This document shows positions 1 to 8,100 of a DNA stretch of 39,221 nucleotides, piece by piece. Both the position numbers and the translations under genes were made by a program. This DNA comes from Bradyrhizobium valentinum (GTDB taxonomy: Bacteria > Pseudomonadota > Alphaproteobacteria > Rhizobiales > Xanthobacteraceae): assembly GCF_001440405.1 (NCBI RefSeq), contig NZ_LLXX01000236.1, positions 50,300 to 89,520 of the forward strand. Direction: 5' to 3'. The number at the start of each line of letters is the position of its first letter. Position 1 is the stretch's first letter. The notes below the pieces were generated by a model. That model was not told the DNA's origin. It did not search any database and was given only the letters and a program-made list of their open reading frames with translations.

Positions 1-510
1 CCGATAGGTCGCAGGATCCGAGCTTTTGATGTCCAGAAGTACGAGGTCTATTGCAGATAAATAGGCTTCATCCGCGCGGTCGCCCAAGAACCCGGATGTT
101 TGAACCGCAGTGTGCAGGCCCATTCTCTTAGCGCCTTCGAAGATCCGGCGAGTGAAGGCGAGCTGCACCATCGGCTCGCCGCCGGATATGGTCAGGCCGC
201 CGCCCAGGGTGCGGATCGACGGCGCGAAGCCCTCCAGACGGCGTAGAACCTGGTCGACGGAAACATAAGTCCCGTCCTTGAGGTGCCAGGTGTCGGGGTT
301 ATGGCAGTACGTACAGCGCAGAAGGCAGCCTGAGACGAACAGAACCACCCGCAAGCCCGGACCATCGTAGCGCGACGATGTCTCGTAGGAATGACAATAC
401 CCGAAAGAACCTTCGCGATCCTTGACGTCGTCATCGGCCGGCGCGTCGGGAGAAAGCCCGACCCGTAGCTCGTGGCGACTGCCTGGTTTAAGATCTTGGG
501 GCGTCGACAT
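1..510 (-). CDS. pflA: Pyruvate formate-lyase activating enzyme (partial, C-terminus beyond window)
   Basis: Radical SAM enzyme that installs the glycyl radical on pyruvate formate-lyase, using a [4Fe-4S] cluster and S-adenosylmethionine in the anoxic cytoplasm. The frame is open from an ATG at 510 to the window edge, giving 170 codons of a protein that is normally about 245-250 residues long. The cluster-binding CxxxCxxC motif is visible as CLLRCTYC with cysteines at residues 62, 66 and 69, followed by HNPDTW. A GGE-type SAM-binding motif (ISGGEP) lies near residue 107. The start is 14 bases after the pflB stop with GAAGG in front of it, so it is co-transcribed with pflB. The first 30 residues are a polar extension. 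Family assignment is secure; the end of the gene is not visible. Confidence 0.95.
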   Translation of the reverse strand, partial: MSTPQDLKPGSRHELRVGLSPDAPADDDVKDREGSFGYCHSYETSSRYDGPGLRVVLFVSGCLLRCTYCHNPDTWHLKDGTYVSVDQVLRRLEGFAPSIRTLGGGLTISGGEPMVQLAFTRRIFEGAKRMGLHTAVQTSGFLGDRADEAYLSAIDLVLLDIKSSDPATYR

Positions 511-524
511 CGACGAGGCCCTTC

Positions 525-2795
525 TCAGATCTGGCCGTGGAACGTACGACTGATCACATCGCGCTGCTGCTCCGGCGTCAGACGGACGAAGTTCACTGCG
601 TAACCCGAAACCCGGATCGTGAGCTGCGGATATTTAGCCGGGTTCTTCATCGCATCTTCGAGCGTCTCCTTGTCGATCACGTTTAGGTTCATGTGGAAAC
701 CGCCGCGGTCGAAATAGACATCGAAGGCCTTGACGGCTTCATCGACGAGTTGGCTCTCCGACAGATGCGCCTTCTGTGGAGCGACCGAGACGGTGTAGCT
801 GATGCCGTCTTGCGCGTCCTTGTAAGGGAGCTTGGCGACCGACAGGCAGGAGGCAAGCCAGCCGTGGCTGTCGCGGCCATGCATCGGGTTCGCGCCCGGC
901 CCAAACGGTTCACCCTTGCGGCGGCCGTCGGGGGTGTTTCCTGTCGCCTTGCCGTACACGACATTCGAGGTGATGGTGAGCACGCTCTGTGTGTGTGTCG
1001 CGTTCCGGTAGGTCGGATGCTTGCGGATCTTCTCCATGAAGCTCGTAACGATACTGGAGGCGATCTGATCGACCCGGTCGTCGTTGTTGCCAAACTGCGG
1101 CGTCGATTGGTTACCTTCGTTCTGGTAATCGACAACAAGTCCTGTCGCGTCTCGTGTAACCCGCATTTTCCCGAACTTGATCGCACTCAGGCTGTCGGCA
1201 ACCACCGAAAGACCGGCGATTCCGAATGCCATGGTTCGCAGGATGTCGCGGTCGTGAAGCGCCATCTCCAGCCGTTCATAGAAATACTTGTCATGCATAT
1301 AGTGGATGCAGTTCATGGCATGCACGTAGGTCTTCGCCAGCCATTCCATCGTGATGTCGAACTTGGCCATGACCTCGTCGTAGTCGAGGAATTCGCCAGC
1401 AACTGGCATGGTCTGCGGCGCAATTTGGTCTCCGGAAACCTCGTCGCGGCCGCCGTTGATCGCATAGAGCAAAGCTTTCGCCAGGTTAACACGCGCACCG
1501 AAGAACTGCATCTGCTTGCCCAGTCGCATAGCCGAGACGCAGCAGGCGATGCCGTAGTCGTCGCCCCAGAACGGCCGCATCAGATCGTCGTTCTCATACT
1601 GCAGCGAGGAGGTGTCCTTGCTGACCTTGACGCAGTATCGCTTGAAAGAGGCCGGCATGTGCTTCGACCACAGTACCGTGATGTTCGGCTCGGGCGCGGG
1701 ACCCAGATTGTAGAGCGTATGCAGCATCCGGTAGCTGCTCTTCGTGACGAGCGCACGGCCGTCGAGATCCATGCCCCCGACGCATTCAGTCGCCCAATAG
1801 GGATCTCCAGAGAAAAGCGCGTCGTAGTCCGGCGTACGCAGGAAGCGCACGATGCGGAGCTTCTGTACTAGTTGGTCCCAAAGCTCCTGCGCCCGCGCCT
1901 CGTCGAGCATCGCCGCCTTCAGGTCGCGCTCGATGTAGATGTCGAGGAAGCTCGAGATCCTGCCGATCGACATCGCCGCCCCATTGGCCTCCTTGATCGC
2001 CCCCAGATAGGCGAAGTAGGTCCATTGGAAAGCTTCCTGAGCATTCATGGCCGGCTTGGAAAGGTCGTACCCGTAGCGCTTGGCCATTGCGGCCAGGTCC
2101 TTAAGGGCGCGCATCTGTTCGGAAAGCTCCTCGCGCGTCCGGATGATCTCGTCGCTTGGCCACATGTCGTCGATCTGTGACCGTTCGGCCCGCTTTCCCT
2201 CGAGAAGACGGTCAACCCCGTACAGCGCTACTCGCCGGTAGTCGCCGATGATGCGGCCGCGCCCGTACGCATCGGGAAGGCCAGTGATGATGCCCGATCT
2301 GCGGCAGGCCATGATCTCCGGCGTGTAAGCGTCGAACACGCCGTCGTTATGCGATTTCCGGTACTTCGTGAAGGTGTCGTGCACGGCCGCGTCCGGCTCG
2401 AAGCCGGCGGCCTTGATGCCTGCTTCGACCATGCGCAGGCCTCCGTATGGGAAGATTGCCCGCTTGAACGGTTCGTCGGTCTGAAGCCCCACGACGACCT
2501 CGTTGTCGCGGTCGATGTAACCAGCCTCGTGCGCCAGCATCGTGGAAGGATTCGTCGTATCGATGGCGAGGACGCCCTTCTTCCGCTCGTCATTGAAGTA
2601 CGGCTGCAGCTTCTCCCATACCGCCATGGTGCGCTGCGACGGCCCGGTGAGAAAGTCCTCATCGCCAGTGTAAGGCGAGACGTTACGGACGATGAAGTCG
2701 CGCACGTCGATGGACGTCTGCCAACCACCCGGCAGGAATCCGTTCCAACCGTCTCCGCTGTCCTGTTCCATCCTGAGCGCGGCGCCTGATTTCAT
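525..2795 (-). CDS. pflB: Pyruvate formate-lyase (formate C-acetyltransferase)
   Basis: Glycyl radical enzyme that converts pyruvate and CoA to acetyl-CoA and formate under anoxia. I chose the ATG at 2795 (756 residues) over the ATG at 2819. A GGGAGG ribosome-binding site sits six bases before 2795, and with this start the catalytic pair in GIACCVSAM falls at Cys418-Cys419, the same numbers as in E. coli PflB. The glycyl radical loop RVSGYAVNF places the radical glycine at about residue 731 near the C-terminus, and the protein ends with the family's usual short tail. Length is normal and no key residue is missing. A FixK/FNR box centred about 65 bases upstream suggests induction by low oxygen. 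The activase gene follows immediately. An alternative start at 2819 would add eight residues. Confidence 0.97.
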   Translation of the reverse strand: MKSGAALRMEQDSGDGWNGFLPGGWQTSIDVRDFIVRNVSPYTGDEDFLTGPSQRTMAVWEKLQPYFNDERKKGVLAIDTTNPSTMLAHEAGYIDRDNEVVVGLQTDEPFKRAIFPYGGLRMVEAGIKAAGFEPDAAVHDTFTKYRKSHNDGVFDAYTPEIMACRRSGIITGLPDAYGRGRIIGDYRRVALYGVDRLLEGKRAERSQIDDMWPSDEIIRTREELSEQMRALKDLAAMAKRYGYDLSKPAMNAQEAFQWTYFAYLGAIKEANGAAMSIGRISSFLDIYIERDLKAAMLDEARAQELWDQLVQKLRIVRFLRTPDYDALFSGDPYWATECVGGMDLDGRALVTKSSYRMLHTLYNLGPAPEPNITVLWSKHMPASFKRYCVKVSKDTSSLQYENDDLMRPFWGDDYGIACCVSAMRLGKQMQFFGARVNLAKALLYAINGGRDEVSGDQIAPQTMPVAGEFLDYDEVMAKFDITMEWLAKTYVHAMNCIHYMHDKYFYERLEMALHDRDILRTMAFGIAGLSVVADSLSAIKFGKMRVTRDATGLVVDYQNEGNQSTPQFGNNDDRVDQIASSIVTSFMEKIRKHPTYRNATHTQSVLTITSNVVYGKATGNTPDGRRKGEPFGPGANPMHGRDSHGWLASCLSVAKLPYKDAQDGISYTVSVAPQKAHLSESQLVDEAVKAFDVYFDRGGFHMNLNVIDKETLEDAMKNPAKYPQLTIRVSGYAVNFVRLTPEQQRDVISRTFHGQI

Positions 2796-2853
2796 GATCG
2801 GCCTCCCATTGGCGTTCATTCTGCCAATCCTGAGATCGGCGGGTGCGCCATTG

Positions 2854-2867
2854 TTGATCTAGATCAA
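2854..2867. promoter_or_regulatory. FixK/FNR (anaerobox) binding site
   Basis: TTGATCTAGATCAA is a perfect 14-base palindrome fitting the FNR/FixK/Anr consensus TTGAT-N4-ATCAA. It lies between the divergent pflB gene and the pta-like pseudogene. If it works as a class II site centred at -41.5, pflB transcription would begin near 2819. That is another reason to prefer the pflB start at 2795. Oxygen-responsive control of pflBA is inferred from the consensus match. Confidence 0.85.
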
Positions 2868-2933
2868 TCCCGAGCGAACGCCGTGCGGCCAGCATTTTCG
2901 CCCACATAGTCCCGCGCGAAACTCAGGGGCAAC

Positions 2934-3432
2934 ATGATGACGAATGCTACTGCAAACGCCCACGCGAGAACTCCGAGCAAGTACGACACTCTGATCGCAG
3001 CCACCCGCTCGGTCGATCCGGTTCCGACTATCGTGGTGCAGCCCTGCGATGAGACGTTATTGCGTGGCGCACTCGACAGCGCCGGGAGGAGCCGGCATCA
3101 TCCGACCGATCCTGGTCGCCCGGAAGCCAAGATCAGGAGCACCGCCGCTAGGCACGAGCTGGAAATCGCCGGGATCGAGATTGTTGATGCAGCTCACAGC
3201 GAGGCGGCCGCCGCCAAGGCTGTCGAACTGATCCACCAGGCCAAGGGCGAGATGCTGATGAAGGGCAGTCTGCATACCGACGAACTCATGCGCAGCATCA
3301 CGGCCAAGGCCGGCGGTCCTGCGCACCGAGCGTCGCATCAGCCACGTGTTCGTGATGGACGTTCCGGCCTACGACGAGACCGTCTTCGTGACGGACGCGG
3401 CCATCAACATCTTCCCGGACCTCGACGGCAAG
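2934..3432 (+). pseudogene. Truncated, frameshifted phosphate acetyltransferase
   Basis: The reading frame from the ATG at 2934 (AGGGG just upstream) matches the N-terminal half of the phosphate acetyl/butyryl-transferase family: VPTIVVQPCDETLLRGALD, then PEAKIRS, GEMLMKGSLHTDELMRSITAKA, then VFVMDVPAYDETVFVTDAAINIFPD. The family sequence is spread over two frames. About ten residues (GIIRPILV) lie in the +1 frame near 3085-3117, the frame returns, and it shifts again near 3310. The family's C-terminal half is absent, because after INIFPDLDGK the frame runs straight into a CRP/FNR helix-turn-helix. An intact enzyme would turn acetyl-CoA from PflB into acetyl phosphate, which fits the neighbourhood. 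Decay is the simplest reading, although sequencing errors could explain some of the shifts. Confidence 0.8.
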
Positions 3433-3636
3433 CTGACCGCGCCAGATGTCATGGCCCTTTCGATGAGCCGTCGCGATATTTCAGACTATCTTGGCCTTAC
3501 TATCGAAACGGTATCCCGCACGCTTTCTTCATTTAAGCGGACGGGGTTACCTGAAGGTCGCCGGCTCATTCAGCGCGATATCGTCGTACTAACTCCGGCG
3601 GGTCTAGCTGAACAAGACTCTCAAGCTTGCATTTAA
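3433..3636 (+). pseudogene. C-terminal remnant of a CRP/FNR-family regulator (FixK/FNR-like HTH)
   Basis: This segment continues in frame from the pta remnant. It contains the recognition helix-turn-helix signature of FNR/FixK proteins, MSRRDISDYLGLTIETVSRT, at about 3463-3522, followed by a short tail that ends in RDIVVLTPAGLAE before a stop at 3634. The N-terminal sensor domain and dimerisation helix are missing. The tail can also be read partly in the next frame (RGYLKVAG), so a further indel is likely. The fragment has no start of its own and could only be made as part of the pta-like chimera. The deleted DNA presumably carried the rest of pta, and possibly an acetate kinase gene, up to an fnr/fixK-like gene. 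Confidence 0.8.
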
Positions 3637-3664
3637 GCGCCCGCGTGGTGCAGAGGAGGATACG

Positions 3665-3856
3665 ATGGCCGAAATAAATAAACTCTCCGTCGGTAAGGTC
3701 CTCGAGAAGCTGCGCCGCAATGACGCGCCGAAAAAATCGAAGATGATGCGGCTTGAAGAGGAAGCTGAAAAGATGGACGAAGAGATACAGCGCTTGAGAG
3801 CGGCAACACGACGGCTCAAGTCTGGACCGCGAGCTGGCACTACGGGGCGCGATTGA
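3665..3856 (+). CDS. Small charged, probably helical protein of unknown function
   Basis: A 63-residue reading frame with a strong ribosome-binding site (GAGGAGG about six bases before the ATG). The protein is rich in Lys, Arg and Glu. Its centre (about residues 27-50) is a heptad-like stretch (MRLEEEAEKMDEEIQRLRA) typical of a short coiled coil, and the C-terminal tail is basic. No signal peptide or membrane segment is visible, so it is probably cytoplasmic. I do not recognise a named family. It lies 28 bases after the pta/fnr remnant and before the island scar, so it probably belongs to the ancestral side of the junction. The good ribosome-binding site and clean coding pattern argue that it is real. 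Confidence 0.6.
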   Translation: MAEINKLSVGKVLEKLRRNDAPKKSKMMRLEEEAEKMDEEIQRLRAATRRLKSGPRAGTTGRD

Positions 3857-4418
3857 GATTTCCTAACACTTGCGGCGGTAGAGACGCTGGCCGCTCCAAT
3901 ATTGCCGCCCGACCACGGCAATTTCGCGCCCGGAAATCCTTCTACGAGAGCCAATTGACAACAATCGAATTGGCGTTTGCCGATGTCCGCTCACCGCCGT
4001 TCCTCCGGGGGCGCTGGGTAGGTACATCATCCGGCATAAACTCCTCGAAGATCATCTCCGCAGCCAGCAGCAAGCAATCAGCGGGGCTGTATTTGTGACT
4101 CTGGGGGAAACGCTTATTCGAAAGACCACAGCTCGTAATTGGCTTGGCAGAGTCCCACGCCGAACTCTTCAGATCGAAGCCCACGCATGTGCCATGGCTG
4201 ATGGGACATTCGGCCGAGAGGCCGCCTGGAGTTAGCGGTCGGAGATTGACCTCCAGGCCAGGCAATCGGAAATAGGTGCAAATCGAGTATAGAAATTTGA
4301 GCTGGTTACACAGTTGCCCTTGAGTGGTCCCTAGTAACATATTAAATCCAGTTGCCCCTCGACTTGTCCCTCGGACGAAATTGTAACGAAAACCTCTTGA
4401 TATCTGAATATGTTAGTA
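3857..4418. other. Non-coding or decayed stretch left of the island scar
   Basis: I see no convincing gene here. A minus-strand frame at 3942-4340 (132 residues) has no recognisable motif and no good ribosome-binding site. One detail stands out: two imperfect direct copies beginning CAGTTGCCC and reaching GTCCCT at 4311 and 4349, 38 bases apart. These could be recombinase arm-type sites or chance. The stretch is less GC-rich than the flanking genes, which fits island-edge DNA. Confidence 0.4.
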
Positions 4419-4447
4419 CGGGAGTTCGAATCTCTCCGAGCGCGCCA
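4419..4447 (+). other. 3'-end fragment of a tRNA gene (probable attachment-site scar)
   Basis: The sequence has a T-arm with a GGGAG/CTCTC stem around the loop TTCGAAT, then a seven-base acceptor strand CGAGCGC, a discriminator G and an encoded CCA at 4445-4447. The matching 5' acceptor strand (GCGCTCG) and the D and anticodon arms are missing upstream, so this is only the last ~29 bases of a tRNA. Integrases commonly use tRNA 3' ends as attachment sites, and an integrase remnant lies 250 bases downstream. From memory the acceptor resembles an arginine tRNA, but this is not certain. Confidence 0.7.
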
Positions 4448-4638
4448 TGCCCACTTTCACGGCGTTTCATCCATCATCGCCCACCGTCACCAGACCGGCA
4501 CACAAAGCATCGTAAAATAAGAGCTTCCTTTGTCGCGGGAGGTCGCCGGCCGCCATAGGCCAACCATCGCCATGCTGCCCCTCGATCTGAGTTAGAATCT
4601 CCCTTGCATCTAAAAAACGGGGTCCCGTTAGCGAGGGG

Positions 4639-4651
4639 CGGGAGTTCGAAT
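4639..4651 (+). repeat. Second copy of the tRNA T-arm core (13-base direct repeat)
   Basis: CGGGAGTTCGAAT occurs here and at 4419-4431, exactly 220 bases apart. After this copy the sequence diverges (TCCCC instead of CTCTCC), so it does not form a proper acceptor end. It may be a partial attachment-site duplicate or the relic of a second, different tRNA end. Confidence 0.5.
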
Positions 4652-4691
4652 TCCCCATGCAGCTCAGAACCGAAAAGCCGGAGATCACCGC

Positions 4692-5050
4692 AAAGAACTA
4701 TCTTTTCGTTGGCGCCGGCGTAACGACGAGAAGCGCCGCGCCCAAGGATCGCGCCCGTTCGGCGAGTTCTCCGAGGAATGGCGGCAGACCTATGAGGCGG
4801 GCTTGAAACACAAGGCTGCGCGCAACAAGCTCAAGCGTATCGTGCAGGTTATCTGCAAGCCGCTGCACAGCTGCGGCTAGACGAGATCGAGCACATCATT
4901 GCCGTTCTGCGCGATGTCTGGCATCAGCGCGAGATCTCGCGCGAAACGCGTCAGCGGATCAAGAAGATTCTGGACGCAGCCATAGCGCTGAACCTGCGAC
5001 CGAAACACAACCCGGCCGATTTGGAACAGCCGACTGAAGCCGATCATGCC
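4692..5050 (+). pseudogene. Tyrosine integrase remnant (core-binding domain, P4-type)
   Basis: Translations in two frames read like the core-binding part of P4-type tyrosine recombinases. The first frame gives FGEFSEEWRQTYEAGLKHKA and KLKRIVQ. After a frameshift near 4872 it continues as LRLDEIEHIIAVLRDVW and ETRQRIKKILDAA, ending RPKHNPADL. The conserved pattern of this family (VLRxxW, then RxRIxxxLDxA, then NPA) is clear. The N-terminal arm-binding domain and the whole catalytic domain (R-H-R-Y) are absent, and another shift follows near 5025. It cannot be active. It sits between the tRNA-end repeats and the large minus-strand cluster, where an island integrase would be expected. Confidence 0.75.
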
Positions 5051-5053
5051 GAA

Positions 5054-5070
5054 GGGGCGCTGACCGCCCC
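5054..5070 (-). terminator. Inverted repeat downstream of FHA1
   Basis: GGGGCG-CTGAC-CGCCCC is a perfect six-base stem with a five-base loop, 62 bases beyond the FHA1 stop. On the minus strand it is followed by only two T residues, so intrinsic termination would be weak. It may simply stabilise the transcript end. Confidence 0.35.
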
Positions 5071-5131
5071 AAAAGCATCAAGCGCGTTGTCCAGCGGCTG
5101 GACGCGAAGATCATACGCCATCGTTCGCGCC

Positions 5132-8100
5132 TCATCGCCGTCCGGAGACGCGACGGCGCTCGGCTATCACCTGCCTGGCCTCGTCCGCCGTCATTTGACC
5201 AGCGCCCAGAACCTGGTAGGCGCTATCCGGATTTTGAGACCGTTGCTCATTCACACCGCCTCGCCGCTCCTGCTGCTCGTCTTGATTGACCGGAGCGTCG
5301 CCACCGCCGCCGCCGAAGCCGAGCACCTCGACGATGATGACGGAGGGCTGCTGGCCTGCACCGGATTGCGTTACATCCTTCGCCGCGTCGGTAGCCGCCT
5401 TCTGGCTGGCGTCGCCGCCCTCGAGCTTCAAGGGAGACGCCGAACTCTCTTTCGCCGGCAAACCTTTGACTTCACCCGAGACCTGGAAATTGTCGGCGTT
5501 CAGCACAAAGAGGGCCCCAATATTGAGATTACCGCTAACCCGCACGCCGCCGTCGTCGGCATTGATCGTGCCTTGCGGCGCGAACAGGTGGACGTCGCCC
5601 TCCTCCACGCCGGTGAAGCCAATGATGGTGCCGATGCCACTGCCAGACATGTCGGCTTTCTCCAGAATGCGCGTCACCGCGTCGATATCCGTCTGGACCT
5701 CCGGCGCCGACGACACGCGGACGGTCTTGGCGCCGCGGCCGGCGTCGATATCACCCACCGTTGACCAGATGATCTCGTCGCCACCGCCAAAGGTGAGAAT
5801 GCGCGAGCGGTTCACAACGACATTGTTACGGGCGAAGATATTGATGTCGCCATAGCCCAACGTCACCAGGCCGTAACCCGACGGGGCGGCCTTGCCCAAC
5901 GCCGCCACCTGCAAGCCGCCGCCGGGGGTGAGCACGTCAACATTGCCACCCGCCATGGTGCGGAACAGGGCGTTGCCGACAGTCACGTCGCCCTTCCAGT
6001 CCTGGCCGGGGAACAGCTTTTCGATCGCCGCATAGCCGCGGTTGTAGCCGACATTGCGCGGTTGACCGTCTTCGCCGGGCGATTTCTGGTCTATCCCGGC
6101 CTCGCGCAGCTCCTGCATATGGACCTGGCGCAGGAAGCGCTCTTGCGTGAATTGCGGCAGCGTCTTGAATCGCGTCCAGGCGTCGAGTGGCGACAGCGTT
6201 TCACCGGTGACGTCGGCGACGAAGGACGCCATGCCGGTGCGCGTCATTTTCCAGGTGCCGGAAGCAAACAGGAAAGCTTGCTGCTTCTCCGCCGGCAACC
6301 CCCGGTAGGCAACGAGGGCTTGGTCCGCCGGCAAAGTTCGGCCGGTCTGACTCGCCACGAAGGCAATCAGCTTCGCCTCGTCATAACCGCCTTTCACCAG
6401 CCGGTATTCATTCGCCAGGTATAGCGGCACGACGGAATCGCCGATCAACGAGCTCATCTTGACCCCTGGCTTGAGCGTCGTCGGATCAGGCAGGACGGCT
6501 TCGACGGGCGTAAGGCCCAGATAGTCCGGCATCGAGGCGACATTCGCCGGATCGAGATAGGCGGCCATGAAGGCCTCATAGGACGGCTGCTTGCCCTTGA
6601 GCCCAGCCGTCACGGTGATCGATGCGCCCTGGTCGGGCAGGCCGTAGATCTGCGAGAAATCCACCGGCCGGTTGTTCTTATCGTAGGCGCGATTGCCAAC
6701 CGTCATGATATGCAATTCGGGCGCATAGACGTCGCGGCCGGCGCTCACCGCAACGGCACCGGGCCCTTGCATGTAAATCGAACCATAGATCGGCCCCCCG
6801 AGGATGTCGTTACCGGCCTCGACGAGCGATACATCGGTCGGATGGATGTTGCGCAAATCGTAATTGATGTTGCGGATGTCGGTGCCGGCGCGGAACCAGG
6901 TCTGCTCGTTCGCCGTAATGCCGGCCGTGGCGATCGAGACGCCCTTGCTATAGGTGGTGCCGATGATCGAGCCGTTTAAGGCATAGATGCGGCTCGGCTC
7001 GTAGTCGTTCTCGTTCGGCAGATGCGCGGGATTGCTCAGATTATAGAGGTGCAGAGCGTGCGCTGTGGATGGCGCCCCTCCGATGGGATTCGTCAAAACG
7101 CTATGCATCCCGCTGAGGTTGACGTGCACCAGGGTATTTCCGGCGACCGGCTCGAAAGGTGAAGGGATCATCGCGGGCGTGGCGCGGCTCATGAGGATCG
7201 AGCCAACAAGAACGTCGTCCGCGGCGATAATCCGCAACTCCGGGCTGCTGCCCGGCAGCGTGTAAAGCGTCGGCACCAAGCCCGTCCTTGTGTTGTACTG
7301 CGACTCGTTGATCACGGAGCCGTTCAACGCAGCGATGCGCAGCTTCGACGGATAGATGTTGCCGGCGAAGTTGTTGACGTTGGCCCACGCGTCTGAGGTT
7401 CCGCCCGTCACGTTCAGGTCCTTGGACAGATAGGTCGTTTCGCCGACCAGGATCACGTCGCCGCCGGTCGAGGTGAGGCTCAGCGCCGTGCGATCTGTCT
7501 GGCCGCTCATGAAGCTGAACTCATTGATTTCCCCCTTACCGACCATCAGCGGATCGAGGAATGTCTGCAGCCGCAGGTCGCCGGCGGTGTGCACGTTAAG
7601 CGTTGCGTCGCCGAGCGAGAGGATTGGCGCGATCGGATAGGTCGTCACCCGTCCGCCGTCCGTGATCTTGACCTCGCGCCCAACCGCGAATTCGCCGGCC
7701 TCGATCGTGCCGGCGCCGCGTCCGAGGTAATAGTAGCCGGCGCGCACGGCACCACCCGCCTCCACCGTCATGGCGCCGCCGTTGCGCAGCTCGAGGATCT
7801 TCTGTTCGGTGGCGGTACGCCCGCCGCGCACACGGCCGTTGGTCGGCACGGCAACCGTCAGGTTATTAAGATCGCCGCCGGCGCTGATGTCCACATTGCC
7901 GCCGCCGAGGGCGCCGACGCCGCGCTGGAAATTCGCATAGTCGATCCACCAGGAGCTCTGCTCCGCGGGACGATCCGGCCTGCCGCTCTGCCAGACCGGA
8001 GTGAACAGGTAGGAGGGCGTATCGACCGCTCCCTGGCGTTTCAGCCATTCGGTGTAGTGCTGCATCTGCGAGCGATCCGCTGGCAGCGAGACATCGATGC

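Noticed and set aside
693..1871. 392-residue plus-strand frame opposite pflB
   Set aside because: Lies wholly inside a well-supported glycyl radical enzyme; no family pattern and no ribosome-binding site.
3942..4340. 132-residue minus-strand frame in the boundary region
   Set aside because: No motif, no good ribosome-binding site and surrounded by decayed DNA; not enough to call a gene.
4372..4447. Complete tRNA ending at the CCA at 4447
   Set aside because: The 5' acceptor strand, D-arm and anticodon arm cannot be found in the 75 bases before it.
4700..5131. Active integrase gene
   Set aside because: Frameshifts near 4872 and 5025 and no catalytic domain.
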